NCBI RefSeq assembly: GCF_000413475.1 | Contig: NZ_ATFK01000001.1 | Location: 434,001-498,000, forward strand | Source: Streptococcus intermedius SK54 = ATCC 27335 | GTDB taxonomy: Bacteria > Bacillota > Bacilli > Lactobacillales > Streptococcaceae | Length of the DNA stretch: 64,000 nt | Direction: 5' to 3' | Part shown: positions 45,426-56,186 of the stretch, piece after piece | Layout of the letters: each line of letters opens with the position of its first letter | Position numbering within the stretch: the stretch's first letter is position 1 | Made by a program: the position numbers and the translations under genes | Notes under the pieces: model-generated | Database searches by the model: none | The model's input: only the letters and a program-made list of their open reading frames with translations | Told to the model about the DNA's origin: nothing

Positions 45426-48400
45426 AAGAAATTGAAATTCAAGGTTTCAAATCTTTTGCAGACAAAACTAAGATTGTTTTTGACCGAGGAGTGACTGCTG
45501 TTGTTGGTCCAAACGGATCAGGAAAATCGAATATTACAGAAAGTTTGCGCTGGGCGTTAGGAGAATCCAGTGTAAAAAGCCTCCGCAGTGGTAAAATGCC
45601 GGATGTCATTTTTGCTGGTACAGAAAGTAGAAAGCCATTAAATTATGCTTCTGTTGTTGTTGTCTTGGACAATAAAGATCGTTTCATCCAACAAGCGGCA
45701 GATGAAATTCGTGTAGAACGTCATATTTATCGCAGCGGAGACAGCGAGTATAAAATTGATGGCAAAAAAGTGCGCTTACGAGACGTCCATGACTTATTTA
45801 TGGATACTGGACTGGGACGAGATAGTTTTTCTATTATTTCTCAAGGTAAAGTGGAAGAGATTTTTAATAGTAAGCCAGAGGAGCGCCGTGCCATTTTTGA
45901 AGAAGCTGCAGGTGTGTTAAAATACAAGACACGGCGCAAGGAAACTGAAAGTAAATTAGCTCAAACGCAGGATAATTTAGATCGTTTAGAAGACATCATT
46001 TATGAGCTAGATAGTCAAGTGAAACCTCTTGAAAAACAAGCTACAACAGCTAAGCAGTTTTTGAAATTAGATGAGGAGCGTCGTTCCCTCTACCTAGATG
46101 TGTTGATTGCACAAATTACAGAAAATAAAACACAATTAAATACGACGAATGAACAATTAGCAGGCATTCAACAAGATTTATCTGATTATTACAATAAACG
46201 GGATCAGTTGGAGCAAGAAAATGTTCTTCTAAAAGAAAAACGACATGTTTTGCAAAAACAAATGGCAGATGATCAAGCAAGTCTATTGGAATTAACACGT
46301 TTAATTAGTGATTTAAAACGTCAAATTGAAGTTTCAAAATTGGAGTCTAGCCAAGCTGCCAGCAGTCGGAAAGAAAATGAAGAACGCCTACAGGGACTAG
46401 AAGAAAAACGAGCTGTGGCTCAAAAAGAATGGCAGGAAAAAAATGAGCAACTGATTGGTTTTTCGAAAGAGTTAGAACAAAATCAACAGGCTATTCATAA
46501 ATTGGAAGCTGAAATTGAGACTTTTTCGGATAATCCCGACCAGATGATTGAAAAATTACGCGGTAAATTTGTTCAATTGATGCAAGAAGAAGCAGATTTG
46601 TCAAATGATCTAACTGCTTTGGAAAGCCGTTTAGCCAATGAATTACAATTATCTGAAAGTAAGCAAGCAGAATTTGCCAAGTTACAAGAGAATTTAAAAA
46701 ATATACAAGCAAACGAGCAGAGTCAACTAGAAGATTTGGAAACAGCTCGACAGTTGGTTCAGCAGTTGTTAGTAGATTATCAGGAGCAGCTTAAGCGAGT
46801 TCAAAGTGTGAAAGAAGATTATCAGCAAAGTCAAGCAGCAATGTTTGATATGATGGATGATGTAAAGAATAAAAAGGCACGCATTGGTAGTTTAGAAGCT
46901 ATTCTGAAAAATCATAGTCATTTCTATGCCGGAGTAAAGAGTGTTCTGCAAGAAGCAGACCGATTAGGTGGTATTATTGGTGCTGTTAGTGAGAAGTTGA
47001 ATTTTGATCCGCATTATCAAACCGCACTAGAAATTGCACTTGGCGGAAGTAGCCAGCATATTATCGTTGAAGATGAGCAGTCTGCGACACAGGCAATTGA
47101 ATTCTTGAAACGCAATCGAACAGGACGGGCGACTTTTTTACCGTTGACAACGATTAAAGCACGGTACCTAGCAGATTATCATCGAGCAAGTATTGAAAAA
47201 AGCACGGGTTTTCTTGGTTTGGCTTCGTCTTTGGTGCATTATGATAAGAGTTTAGAGAATATTTTCCAAAATTTACTGGGAACAACCGCTATTTTTGATA
47301 CAGTAGAAAATGCGCGAGTAGCTGCTCACAAGGTTCGGTATCAAGTACGAATTGTCACACTGGATGGAACAGAATTGCGGACAGGCGGGTCTTATGCAGG
47401 CGGTACTCATCGGAATAACAGTACGATTTTCATCAAACCAGAGCTTGATGCTCTGCAAAAAGAACTTTCTGAGAAGAATGTGATTTTAGCAGAACAAGAG
47501 AAGAGAGTGGAAGATTTGCACACGCTGTCAATTCAATCCACGAATCTTTTAGAAGAAATAAAAACAGATGGCGAGGAAGCACGGTTAGCCGAACAAAAGG
47601 CTCAATTAGCTTATGAGCAAACGCACAAACAAGTTGAAGATTTATCTGAGCTTCTGACTTTGCAAGAACGCGAGCTATCTCGCGAGGTGCTTCCTGACAT
47701 GGCAGAACAAAAAGAAACACTAATCAGGCGCCTTGTAGAGATTGAGCAGGAAAAAGCTGAAACTGAAACAGAAATCGAGCAAATTAAGTCAGATAAAAAT
47801 GCTATTCAAGCACGTTTAGATAAGTTAACATCACGCTTATCTGAGCTTCGTTTGACTCGTACGGAAGTGACAGGTCATCAGCGTTATGTTCAGGCAGATC
47901 TCACCCGTTTATCTAATGAACAAGCTGAATTGGATAAAGAGATTTCAACTTTGCAATTCTTGATGGAACAAAAGGAAGAAAACGTTTCGAAAGTAGATGT
48001 TTCTGTTTTAGAAGAGCAGTTAGCAAAGGCAGAACAAGAAAAAACTGATTTGAACCAAACAACCATTCGTCGGCAGTTTGAATTGGATGATTTGGAAGGT
48101 CAGACGGAAGATCTGACGAATCATCTAGAACAAGCTCGCCGAAAAAATGAGGATTTGATTCGCAAACAAGCCAAAACAGAAGCTGAAAAAGATAAGATTG
48201 CAGATGTTCTTCGTCGTCTTTTGACAAATTTGACAGATGATTATCAGATGTCCTTTGATGAAGCTAGTAAACAAGCACATTCGCTAGAAAATCTGGCAAT
48301 TTCTGAAGGCAAAGTTAAGGATTTAGAGAAAGCCATTCGAGCGTTGGGACCAGTCAATCTTGAGGCTGTGGATCAGTTTGAAGAAGTTAGTCAACGTCTC

Positions 48401-48949
48401 CATTTCCTCAATACCCAGAGAGATGATGTACTCTCTGCGAAAAATCTGCTTTTGGATACAATTGAAGAAATGAACGATGAAGTAAAAGAACGCTTCAAAT
48501 CAACTTTTGAAGCGATTCGCGAAAGCTTTAAAGTGACTTTCAAACAGATGTTTGGCGGTGGTTCAGCAGATTTGATTCTGACCGAAGGTGACCTTTTGAC
48601 TGCAGGGGTTGAAATTTCTGTTCAACCACCTGGCAAGAAAATCCAATCACTCAATCTGATGAGTGGTGGTGAGAAAGCTCTGTCAGCTCTGGCTTTACTC
48701 TTCTCCATTATTCGCGTTAAGACGATTCCATTTGTCATTTTGGATGAAGTGGAAGCTGCCCTTGATGAAGCTAATGTCAAACGTTTTGGAGACTATCTCA
48801 ATCGTTTTGACAAAGACAGTCAGTTTATCGTAGTGACACATCGTAAAGGCACGATGTCTGCATCAGATTCCATTTATGGAGTGACGATGCAAGAATCTGG
48901 TGTGTCAAAGATTGTCTCCGTTAAATTAAAAGATTTAGAAAGTATGTAA
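45416..48949 (+). CDS. smc: Chromosome partition protein Smc
   Basis: 1177 residues, full length. N-terminal ATPase half with [13 protein letters not shown] (Walker A), two long coiled coils, hinge at about 500-660 ([31 protein letters not shown]), and the C-terminal half with [16 protein letters not shown] (signature) and [16 protein letters not shown] (Walker B). It organises the nucleoid with ScpA/ScpB. Classic rnc-smc-ftsY order. Confidence 0.97.
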   Translation: MYLKEIEIQGFKSFADKTKIVFDRGVTAVVGPNGSGKSNITESLRWALGESSVKSLRSGKMPDVIFAGTESRKPLNYASVVVVLDNKDRFIQQAADEIRVERHIYRSGDSEYKIDGKKVRLRDVHDLFMDTGLGRDSFSIISQGKVEEIFNSKPEERRAIFEEAAGVLKYKTRRKETESKLAQTQDNLDRLEDIIYELDSQVKPLEKQATTAKQFLKLDEERRSLYLDVLIAQITENKTQLNTTNEQLAGIQQDLSDYYNKRDQLEQENVLLKEKRHVLQKQMADDQASLLELTRLISDLKRQIEVSKLESSQAASSRKENEERLQGLEEKRAVAQKEWQEKNEQLIGFSKELEQNQQAIHKLEAEIETFSDNPDQMIEKLRGKFVQLMQEEADLSNDLTALESRLANELQLSESKQAEFAKLQENLKNIQANEQSQLEDLETARQLVQQLLVDYQEQLKRVQSVKEDYQQSQAAMFDMMDDVKNKKARIGSLEAILKNHSHFYAGVKSVLQEADRLGGIIGAVSEKLNFDPHYQTALEIALGGSSQHIIVEDEQSATQAIEFLKRNRTGRATFLPLTTIKARYLADYHRASIEKSTGFLGLASSLVHYDKSLENIFQNLLGTTAIFDTVENARVAAHKVRYQVRIVTLDGTELRTGGSYAGGTHRNNSTIFIKPELDALQKELSEKNVILAEQEKRVEDLHTLSIQSTNLLEEIKTDGEEARLAEQKAQLAYEQTHKQVEDLSELLTLQERELSREVLPDMAEQKETLIRRLVEIEQEKAETETEIEQIKSDKNAIQARLDKLTSRLSELRLTRTEVTGHQRYVQADLTRLSNEQAELDKEISTLQFLMEQKEENVSKVDVSVLEEQLAKAEQEKTDLNQTTIRRQFELDDLEGQTEDLTNHLEQARRKNEDLIRKQAKTEAEKDKIADVLRRLLTNLTDDYQMSFDEASKQAHSLENLAISEGKVKDLEKAIRALGPVNLEAVDQFEEVSQRLHFLNTQRDDVLSAKNLLLDTIEEMNDEVKERFKSTFEAIRESFKVTFKQMFGGGSADLILTEGDLLTAGVEISVQPPGKKIQSLNLMSGGEKALSALALLFSIIRVKTIPFVILDEVEAALDEANVKRFGDYLNRFDKDSQFIVVTHRKGTMSASDSIYGVTMQESGVSKIVSVKLKDLESM

Positions 48950-48950
48950 A

Positions 48951-49745
48951 ATGAATATAAAATTAGTTGCAACAGATATGGATGGCACTTTTTTAGATGA
49001 CAAAGGTCAGTTTGATATGGTTCGACTCAAGAACTTATTGCTTCGTTTTAAAGAAAAAGGTATCTATTTTGCAGTGGCTAGTGGACGTGGTTTGCTGTCA
49101 TTAGAAAAGCTATTTGATGATGTGCGAGATGAGATTATCTTCATTGCAGAGAATGGCAGTTTAGTAGAATTCCGTGGAGAAGCTCTTTATGAGGCAACTA
49201 TGTCCAAGGACTTTTACTTATCAGCTTTTGAAAAATTAAAAACATCTCCTTATGTCAACACTAATGAATTGCTTTTAACAGGAAAAAAAGGTTGTTATGT
49301 TCTAGAAACAGTTGATCCAACTTATTTAGCTTTTAGTGCTCATTATAATGAAAATATTCAAAAAGTTGCTTGTTTAGAGGATATTACAGATGAAATTTTC
49401 AAATTTACAACTAATTTTTCTGAAGAAACTCTATCTGCTGGTGAGGCTTGGGTCAATGAACATGTTCCTGGTGTTAAAGCTATGACGACGGGTTATAAGT
49501 CTATTGATATTGTCTTAGACTATGTGGATAAAGGAGTAGCTATTGTCGAATTGGCAAGGAAGCTCAATCTTGAAATGGATCAAGTCATGGCTTTTGGAGA
49601 TAATTTGAATGATCTGCATATGATGCAAGTAGCAGGTTATCCCATTGCTCCTGAAAATGCTCGTCCAGAGATTTTGGAAGTAGCCAAAGAAGTTATTGGC
49701 CACCATGCAGCACATTCAGTGATGACTTATATGGAGGGGTTATAA
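48951..49745 (+). CDS. HAD family (Cof-type) phosphatase
   Basis: 264 residues. Motif I DMDGTFLDD, motif II VASGRG, motif IV FGDNLNDLHMM, with a C2B cap between. Cof-type hydrolases dephosphorylate sugar phosphates or cofactors; the substrate is unknown. It begins one base after smc and overlaps the next HAD gene by one base. The pair probably arose by old duplication, though the two proteins are now quite different. Confidence 0.88.
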   Translation: MNIKLVATDMDGTFLDDKGQFDMVRLKNLLLRFKEKGIYFAVASGRGLLSLEKLFDDVRDEIIFIAENGSLVEFRGEALYEATMSKDFYLSAFEKLKTSPYVNTNELLLTGKKGCYVLETVDPTYLAFSAHYNENIQKVACLEDITDEIFKFTTNFSEETLSAGEAWVNEHVPGVKAMTTGYKSIDIVLDYVDKGVAIVELARKLNLEMDQVMAFGDNLNDLHMMQVAGYPIAPENARPEILEVAKEVIGHHAAHSVMTYMEGL

Positions 49746-50557
49746 TGGCAGATATAAAATTGATTGCTCTAGACTTAGATGGAACATTGCTAAATTCTGA
49801 CAAAAAAATTTCTGATCGAAATTTAGCAACCCTCAAGCTGGCTCAAGAACAAGGAACTAAGATTGTTTTGACGACGGGGCGGCCTCTTAAAGCAATGGAA
49901 TTTTTTTTAAATGAACTCGGTCTTGCGAATCAAGCGGATGAATATACTATTACTTTTAATGGTGGTTTGGTTCAACGTAACACAGGTGAAATTCTTGATA
50001 AAACAGTCTTTGCCTATGATGATGTGGCACGTATTTTTGAGACAACAGAAAAGTTGGGCTTGCCATTGGATGCAATCTGTGACGGAACTGTTTACCAAAT
50101 TCAATCGGATCATAAATCGCTTTATCAAACTTGCAATCCTGCTTTAACATTTGAATCGGTTTCCTTTGCAGATTTATCTAGCCAACAAATTTATAATAAA
50201 TGTGTAACAGCATATGCACCAGATTCACTTGATCGCGGAATTGCTCAGCTCTCAGATGACTTATTTGATAAATATGAGATTTTTAAGTCACGTGATATGT
50301 TATTAGAATGGTCACCGAAGAATGTTCATAAGGCAAACGGCTTAGAAAAATTGATTGCCCACTTAGGTATTGAACAAAGCCAAGTTATGACTTGTGGAGA
50401 TGAAGCTAACGATTTATCTATGATAAAATGGGCAGGCCTTGGTGTAGCAATGCAAAATGCAGTAGCAGCAGTCAAAGAGGTTGCCAATGTGGTGACACCA
50501 ATGACAAATGATGAAGATGCTGTAGCTTGGGCTATAGAAAAGTATGTACTGAAATAA
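49745..50557 (+). CDS. HAD family (Cof-type) phosphatase
   Basis: 270 residues. Motif I LDLDGTLLNSDK, motif II LTTGRPL, conserved Lys in the C-terminal core and motif IV CGDEANDLSMI, with a C2B cap. Second of two HAD genes between smc and ftsY, a layout often seen in streptococci. Substrate unknown. Confidence 0.88.
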   Translation: MADIKLIALDLDGTLLNSDKKISDRNLATLKLAQEQGTKIVLTTGRPLKAMEFFLNELGLANQADEYTITFNGGLVQRNTGEILDKTVFAYDDVARIFETTEKLGLPLDAICDGTVYQIQSDHKSLYQTCNPALTFESVSFADLSSQQIYNKCVTAYAPDSLDRGIAQLSDDLFDKYEIFKSRDMLLEWSPKNVHKANGLEKLIAHLGIEQSQVMTCGDEANDLSMIKWAGLGVAMQNAVAAVKEVANVVTPMTNDEDAVAWAIEKYVLK

Positions 50558-50569
50558 AGGAGGAATCTG

Positions 50570-52054
50570 ATGGGGTTATTTAATCGCCTTTTTGGTCGCC
50601 AAAAAGAAGAAAAACCAGCTGAAAATGTTCCTGAAGAACCTGTAGAAGTCGTATCGAAGGATAACCAAAGAAAGAACCTAGAAACAGAAAAAACTTCTGT
50701 AGGGAATGTCCAATCTGAGAATCTAGATGAACAAAAGCTCCAGACAGAACTAAAAGAACGGCTTGCTGAGGATAAAACGCGTCTTGAAACCATTCAAGAA
50801 AAAGTAGGAGAAATAGATTCGGAAACATCCGAGACAGAAGCAAGGATAGAGTCAGATGAAAGTGATTCACAAGTTCCAGAAAGCAATGCATTGCAAAGTG
50901 AAATGGCAGATTCACAACCCGTAAACAAGGAAAAAGCTGTTTCTCAGACTCCAACCCAGCAAGCAGGTGCTGTTACAGTTTTACAGGAACATCCATCGGA
51001 TGCTAGGCGCCTACAAACAGAACAAGAAAAACTGGGACAAATGGCCGTAGTATCCAGTTCAAAAGCATCTACTACGGTGGAGAAAGTTGGGAGTGAACCA
51101 ATTGAAGGGGGAGCATCGATTCAGGAAGAAACTGTTCAGGAGAAGTATGACCGCAGTCTCAAAAAGACACGGACAGGATTTGGAGCCCGCCTTAATGCTT
51201 TCTTTGCAGCTTTCCGTTCTGTAGATGAGGAATTTTTTGAAAAGTTAGAAGAACTCTTGATTACTAGTGACGTCGGAGTGCAAGTTGCTTCCAATCTGAC
51301 TGAGGAATTACGCCAAGAAGCTCGCCTTGAAAATGCTAAAAAGCCAGACATTCTTCGTCGAGTCATCATTGAAAAGTTAGTAGACATTTATGAGAAAGAC
51401 GGTCAATTTAACGAAAAAATCAATTTACAAGACGGTCTGACAGTTATGCTATTTGTGGGTGTGAATGGAGTTGGAAAGACCACTTCCATTGGGAAATTGG
51501 CTTATAAATATAAACAAGCTGGTAAGAAAGTCATGTTGGTTGCAGCAGATACTTTCCGAGCTGGAGCTGTTGCTCAACTGGTAGAATGGGGGCGTCGAGT
51601 AGATGTTCCTGTTGTGACAGGTCCAGAAAAGAGTGATCCAGCCAGCGTTGTTTATGATGGCATGGAGCAAGCAAAGGCTGAAAATGTAGATATTCTCATG
51701 ATTGATACAGCTGGACGTTTGCAAAACAAAGATAATCTCATGGCAGAGTTGGAAAAAATTGGACGAATTATTAAACGGGCAGATCCCGCTGCACCACATG
51801 AAACTTTCTTAGCTCTGGACGCTTCGACGGGACAAAATGCCCTCATTCAGGCGAAGGAATTTTCAAAAATTACGCCAGTAACGGGGATTGTTTTGACAAA
51901 AATTGATGGAACTGCACGTGGTGGTGTCGTTCTTGCGATTCGCCAAGAACTTGATATTCCAGTTAAACTGATTGGATTCGGAGAAAAAATTGACGATATT
52001 GGAGCATTTAACTCTGAAAACTTTATGAAAGGGCTTTTGGAGGGCCTAATCTAA
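50570..52054 (+). CDS. ftsY: Signal recognition particle receptor FtsY
   Basis: 494 residues. A long acidic, Gln/Glu-rich A domain (about 1-180) is followed by the N domain and the GTPase G domain: GVNGVGKTTSIGKLA (P loop, near residue 298), DTFRAGAVAQL, DTAGRLQNK and TKIDGTARGG. It docks SRP-ribosome complexes at the membrane. AAAGGAGGAA precedes ATG 50570. Last gene of the rnc operon, ending at a strong terminator. Confidence 0.97.
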   Translation: MGLFNRLFGRQKEEKPAENVPEEPVEVVSKDNQRKNLETEKTSVGNVQSENLDEQKLQTELKERLAEDKTRLETIQEKVGEIDSETSETEARIESDESDSQVPESNALQSEMADSQPVNKEKAVSQTPTQQAGAVTVLQEHPSDARRLQTEQEKLGQMAVVSSSKASTTVEKVGSEPIEGGASIQEETVQEKYDRSLKKTRTGFGARLNAFFAAFRSVDEEFFEKLEELLITSDVGVQVASNLTEELRQEARLENAKKPDILRRVIIEKLVDIYEKDGQFNEKINLQDGLTVMLFVGVNGVGKTTSIGKLAYKYKQAGKKVMLVAADTFRAGAVAQLVEWGRRVDVPVVTGPEKSDPASVVYDGMEQAKAENVDILMIDTAGRLQNKDNLMAELEKIGRIIKRADPAAPHETFLALDASTGQNALIQAKEFSKITPVTGIVLTKIDGTARGGVVLAIRQELDIPVKLIGFGEKIDDIGAFNSENFMKGLLEGLI

Positions 52055-52125
52055 GAAAAAACGGAAGCTTGAACAACTTCTCGACATTGGTCTGATGGTT
52101 GTTGTTACGCTTCCGTTTTTTTTTA
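52055..52125. terminator. Bidirectional terminator between ftsY and the convergent gene
   Basis: AAAAAACGGAAGC (52056-52068) pairs with GCTTCCGTTTTTT (52110-52122); T runs occur on both strands, and the interior can form a further AACAAC/GTTGTT stem. Confidence 0.85.
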
Positions 52126-52554
52126 ATTGCTAGAACTTGATGATGTTGTTGTATCCTTGCCATTACTATTATTACTTGTACTAGTTTGGCTAGAACTAGT
52201 ATTACTTGATGTATTGCTGGACTGTTTAGTGTCAGAACTAGCACTACTTGTTTCTGTTTGACCTTGACTAGTCGTATTCGTGTCATTAGCCTTCGATTTT
52301 TCGACTGTTGTCTCCTTTTGAATTTCTTTGATAATGGTTGTTTGTGTCGTCTGACTACTCTTTGGTTTATTACCAGATTTATTATTATTCATGAAAGTCA
52401 TGATTGTGATTGTAGCAGTGATAATTCCAAGAATACTCCCAATTGTAGCAAGGGTCTTCTGAAAAGCAGAGAGTCCCTTTTTGATATGGTGGCGGGTAGG
52501 TGTTTTTTCTTCTTTAGTAGGCGAAATTTTATTTTTTCGAGAATAATTTTCCAT
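52123..52554 (-). CDS. Single-pass membrane protein with Ser/Thr-rich tail
   Basis: 143 residues: a basic cytoplasmic N-terminus (1-33), one membrane helix (about 34-55), then an outside tail of some 85 residues made almost wholly of Ser, Thr, Asn, Gln and Lys with no folded domain. There is no wall-anchor motif. Streptococci carry similar small proteins of unknown function; the tail could span the wall or be glycosylated. It ends inside the terminator shared with ftsY. Confidence 0.7.
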   Translation of the reverse strand: MENYSRKNKISPTKEEKTPTRHHIKKGLSAFQKTLATIGSILGIITATITIMTFMNNNKSGNKPKSSQTTQTTIIKEIQKETTVEKSKANDTNTTSQGQTETSSASSDTKQSSNTSSNTSSSQTSTSNNSNGKDTTTSSSSSN

Positions 52555-52684
52555 GGTAAATTGATAATCTCCTTTCTCATTTTCATTATACCCTCTTTAT
52601 TTAAAATTGTCTTAAAAAAATTTGAAAGGTTGAAAATTGTGTGTAAAGCGTTTGAAAGCAAATGTAATTTTCTACTAGAAGGAT

Positions 52685-52737
52685 AAAAAATCAGCTCAAT
52701 CTTTATCTGTCCTTGTTGTCAGATGAAAAGAGCTGAT
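52685..52737 (-). terminator. Terminator of ppdK
   Basis: On the minus strand ATCAGCTC ... GAGCTGAT with an inner CATCTG/CAGAT pairing, followed by TTTTTTATCC. Confidence 0.75.
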
Positions 52738-52754
52738 GTAATTATAAAGAAGGA

Positions 52755-55364
52755 CTAGGAAATAGTTGCTTGTGCAACGGCTAATCGTGCGGCAGGTACA
52801 CGATAAGGCGAACAAGAAACATAAGTAATGCCAATATTTTGGAAGAATGGAATAGAAGCAGGATCTCCTCCAACTTCACCACAAACTCCAATTGGGAGAT
52901 TTGGATTCACTTGATGGGCTTTCGAAATGGCTATTTTCAGGAGTTCTCCAACTCCAGTCTGGTCAATAGTTTGGAATGGATCAAATGACATAATTTCTTT
53001 GTCTTTGTAGTGCTGGATAAATTTTCCAATATCATCACGAGAAAAACCATAGGTCATTTGCGTCAAGTCATTGGTACCAAAGCTAAAGAAGTCTGCTTCC
53101 TTGGCTAGCTGATCCGCTATGAAACAAGCACGTGGTAATTCAATCATTGTACCAATTTCATAAGGAAATGGCTGCATATGATGTTTCTTGAAAATACTAT
53201 CAATATGTTGGCAAAGAAAGGCTTTAATTAAAAGCAACTCTGACTTTTCTGCGATTAAAGGAATCATGATTTCTGGTTTAATAACCATGCCTTCTTTTAC
53301 TAACCGAATGGCACTATTGAAAATAGCCTCTACTTGCATTTTATAAATTTCAGGTTGTGTAATTCCCAAACGACAGCCACGATGTCCTAACATTGGATTT
53401 GTTTCTTGCAGAGAGGAAATTTTCTGTGTTAATGTCTCAGCAGAAATTTGTAGTTTTTCAGCTAATTGCTCAATTTCCGATTTATTCTTTGGTAGAAATT
53501 CATGCATAGGAGGATCTAACAAACGGACAATCATAGCTTTATTCTGGATTGTTTGAAACATTTGATAGAAATCCTCTTCTTGGAAAGCCAAGAGTTTCTT
53601 TAAAGCGGAGTTTGTTTCTGCTTCGTCGTTTGATAAAATCAATCTGCGCATTTCTAAAATTCGTTTTTCACCAAAGAACATGTGCTCTGTGCGAGCAAGA
53701 CCAATTCCTTTGGCACCAAATTGTATAGCTGTTTTTAAATCTTGAATCGTTTCTGCATTTGCTCGAACGCTCAGTTGAGCAATTTCGTCTGCCCAGGAAA
53801 GAAACAACTGTAATTCGTCATTGTTGTCAATCATAGTAGTTGAAATACTGTCCGTGTAGAGTTTTCCGGAAGTACCATCTACAGAAATGATATCCCCTTC
53901 TTTTAGGATTGTATTGGCGCATACAATTGTTTTATCGTATTCATTGATAGATAATTCACCACATCCTACGACACAACAAGTCCCCATACCACGAGCTACA
54001 ACGGCAGCATGAGAAGTCATTCCGCCGTGACTAGTCACAATTGCTTGACTGACCACCATTCCTTCAATATCCTCGGGAGAAGTTTCTTGGCGAACCAAAA
54101 TAACCTTTTTCCCTAGTGTATGAAGTTCTTTAGCCCGCTCGGCGGTAAAGACAATTTCTCCTGTTGCTGCGCCAGGACTAGCAGGAAGTCCTTGAGTCAA
54201 ACAATGAGCTGATTTCAAAGCAGATTCTTCAAAAACAGGGTGGATTAGTTGGTTAATAGCAGAAGGACTGACTCGTAGGAGAGCTTCTTCTTTTGAAATC
54301 ATTTTTTCATCGACTAAATCCAAAGCGATTTTTAAGCTTGCTTTAGCAGTACGCTTCCCATTTCGAGTCTGCAGGATGTACAGTTTCTCTTTTTCAATGG
54401 TAAATTCAATATCTTGCATATCTTTGTAATGTTGTTCAAGAACCTTGGCATAATTACAAAAGTTATCATAGGCTTGTGGTAGTATTCGCTTAAGAGCATC
54501 AATGGGTTCTGGGGTACGAATACCAGCAACGACATCTTCTCCTTGAGCATTAATCAGAAATTCACCAAATAAGTGATGCTCACCAGTGGCAGGATTTCTT
54601 GTGAAAACGACACCCGTTCCACTGTTCTGGTCGCTGTTTCCAAAAACCATACTCTGCACGTTGACTGCAGTACCTAAATCGTGTGGAATGTGGTTTAGTT
54701 CACGGTAAACTTTAGCACGTGGATTATTCCATGATTTAAACACAGCTTTAATAGCAGCATAGAGCTGTTCTTTAGGATTTTGTGGAAAATTTTGATAGTG
54801 TTCTTGATAGACTTCTTTATATTGTTGAATCAGTGTTTGATGCTCTTCTTTTGAGAAGTTGTTGACTGTTTTATTCAATTGTTTTTCGGTCTTTGCTAAG
54901 CAGCGGTCAAATTCTTCTTTTGGAATACCATAGACGACATCTGCAAACATCTGCAATAAACGTCTATAACAATTGTAAGCGAAATTGGCATTTGTTGTGT
55001 CTGCTAAAGTCTGAACACGCAAGTCATTTAGACCAAGATTGAGAATCGTATCCATCATACCAGGCATAGAAATTTTTGCACCGCTACGAACAGAGACCAG
55101 TAGAAGTGAAGATTCATTTCCCATAAAAAATTTATTAGTTTGGGATTCCAAAGTAGTAATCGCTTTCAAAATTTCCTTTTTTAAAATAGATTCAAAAAAG
55201 GAAGGAGTTTCTAAATAGCGTAGACAACTTTGAGTTGTAATGGTAAAGCCTTCTGGCACAGGGAGTCCTAAATGAGTCATTTCTGCCAAATTAGCCCCTT
55301 TACCACCAAGCAATGCTTTGTCGCCAGCGCGTCCTTCGTTAAAGGAATAAATCCATTTATCCAT
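52755..55364 (-). CDS. ppdK: Pyruvate, phosphate dikinase
   Basis: 869 residues, full length. N-terminal ATP-grasp domain (GGKGANLAEMTHLGLPVPEGF), swivelling domain with catalytic His and neighbouring regulatory Thr in GGMTSHAAVVARGMGTC, and a C-terminal PEP/pyruvate barrel (GTNDLTQMTYGFSRDD, GVCGEVGGDP). It makes phosphoenolpyruvate from pyruvate, ATP and phosphate, allowing gluconeogenesis, or runs in reverse. ATG 55364 is preferred to the TTG at 55376, because GGAGG lies between them. Divergent from its likely repressor; its regulatory kinase/phosphorylase is encoded at 56187. Confidence 0.95.
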   Translation of the reverse strand: MDKWIYSFNEGRAGDKALLGGKGANLAEMTHLGLPVPEGFTITTQSCLRYLETPSFFESILKKEILKAITTLESQTNKFFMGNESSLLLVSVRSGAKISMPGMMDTILNLGLNDLRVQTLADTTNANFAYNCYRRLLQMFADVVYGIPKEEFDRCLAKTEKQLNKTVNNFSKEEHQTLIQQYKEVYQEHYQNFPQNPKEQLYAAIKAVFKSWNNPRAKVYRELNHIPHDLGTAVNVQSMVFGNSDQNSGTGVVFTRNPATGEHHLFGEFLINAQGEDVVAGIRTPEPIDALKRILPQAYDNFCNYAKVLEQHYKDMQDIEFTIEKEKLYILQTRNGKRTAKASLKIALDLVDEKMISKEEALLRVSPSAINQLIHPVFEESALKSAHCLTQGLPASPGAATGEIVFTAERAKELHTLGKKVILVRQETSPEDIEGMVVSQAIVTSHGGMTSHAAVVARGMGTCCVVGCGELSINEYDKTIVCANTILKEGDIISVDGTSGKLYTDSISTTMIDNNDELQLFLSWADEIAQLSVRANAETIQDLKTAIQFGAKGIGLARTEHMFFGEKRILEMRRLILSNDEAETNSALKKLLAFQEEDFYQMFQTIQNKAMIVRLLDPPMHEFLPKNKSEIEQLAEKLQISAETLTQKISSLQETNPMLGHRGCRLGITQPEIYKMQVEAIFNSAIRLVKEGMVIKPEIMIPLIAEKSELLLIKAFLCQHIDSIFKKHHMQPFPYEIGTMIELPRACFIADQLAKEADFFSFGTNDLTQMTYGFSRDDIGKFIQHYKDKEIMSFDPFQTIDQTGVGELLKIAISKAHQVNPNLPIGVCGEVGGDPASIPFFQNIGITYVSCSPYRVPAARLAVAQATIS

Positions 55365-55385
55365 TTTTGCCTCCAATTTGTTAAA

Positions 55386-55502
55386 TATGCGTCATAATAA
55401 ACAACAAATATATTGTAATATACAGCATATATATTTGTCAATAGAAAACAATAGATAAAAAACATTGACATTTTGGATTTATTTGTTATAATATGACACA
55501 TA
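55386..55502. promoter_or_regulatory. Divergent promoters with three TATG-N3-CATA-like sites
   Basis: ppdK (minus): TTGACA at 55436-55441, 18-base spacer, TACAAT at 55412-55417. Regulator (plus): TTGACA at 55465-55470, 16-base spacer, extended TGTTATAAT ending 55492. Sites: TATGCGTCATA (55386-55396), TATACAGCATA (55419-55429, inside the ppdK spacer) and TATGACACATA (55492-55502, at the regulator -10/+1). They resemble the CcpN operator as I remember it. Confidence 0.6.
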
Positions 55503-55544
55503 ATGTTGATTATTAAAGCTTAGAGTTTTGAAAAGGAGTAACAA

Positions 55545-56174
55545 TTGAAATTATCGCAGCGACAAAAAGAGATTGTAGAAATTGTAAAAAAGAATCAACC
55601 AGTTAGCGGAGAAAAAATATCAGAGCTGTTAGATGTATCTAGGGCAACTTTGCGGTCTGATTTATCTTTTTTAACTTTAGTAGGAATTTTAAAAGCAACC
55701 CCGAAAGTTGGCTATACGTATTCTGGTTCCGATTTGGAAACGCTCTTTTTCTTTGATACGTTTCAGAAGAAAATAGAGGATGTAATGACCTCTCCTGTAT
55801 TGGTTTCACACGATTCGTTTATTCAAGATGCCATCATTACATTATTTATGTATGATGCGGATGTTCTTTATGTGATAGATGAAGAAAAGAAATTACTAGG
55901 TATTTTATCGCGAAAAGATTTATTAAGAGCTGCACTAAATGCTAATATAAGCGTGACACCAGTAGCCGTTTGTATGACGAGAATGCCACATATTAAAACC
56001 TGTCATAAGGATTTGAATATTCTTGAAGCTGCAGCACTTTTACAGGATTTCGCCATTGATTCACTACCTGTTGTGGATGACCGAAATGAAGGACACATAA
56101 TTGGAACAATTACCAAGTCGACTTTATTGAACTTTATTATTCAAGAAGCAAGAAATGCAGAAGTAAACCGATAA
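55545..56174 (+). CDS. CcpN-like transcriptional regulator (HTH plus two CBS domains)
   Basis: 209 residues. N-terminal winged helix (LSQRQKEIVEIVKKNQPVSGEKISELLDVS-region, residues 1-60), then paired CBS domains (IEDVMTSPVLVSHDS..., VAVCMTRMPHIKTCH...). This is the layout of B. subtilis CcpN/YqzB, which represses gluconeogenic genes and senses adenine nucleotides. Start is TTG 55545, supported by AAAAGGAG seven bases upstream. Divergent from ppdK and 12 bases before ppdR. Confidence 0.88.
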   Translation: MKLSQRQKEIVEIVKKNQPVSGEKISELLDVSRATLRSDLSFLTLVGILKATPKVGYTYSGSDLETLFFFDTFQKKIEDVMTSPVLVSHDSFIQDAIITLFMYDADVLYVIDEEKKLLGILSRKDLLRAALNANISVTPVAVCMTRMPHIKTCHKDLNILEAAALLQDFAIDSLPVVDDRNEGHIIGTITKSTLLNFIIQEARNAEVNR

Positions 56175-56186
56175 AAAGGAGTTTTC

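Noticed and set aside
50326..50793. 155-residue minus-strand frame across the HAD/ftsY junction
   Set aside because: Antisense to two clear genes, Ser/Phe-rich as typical for shadows.
52258..52686. 142-residue plus-strand frame
   Set aside because: Antisense to the Ser/Thr-rich membrane protein; low-complexity Ser codons keep the opposite strand open. No ribosome site or family match.
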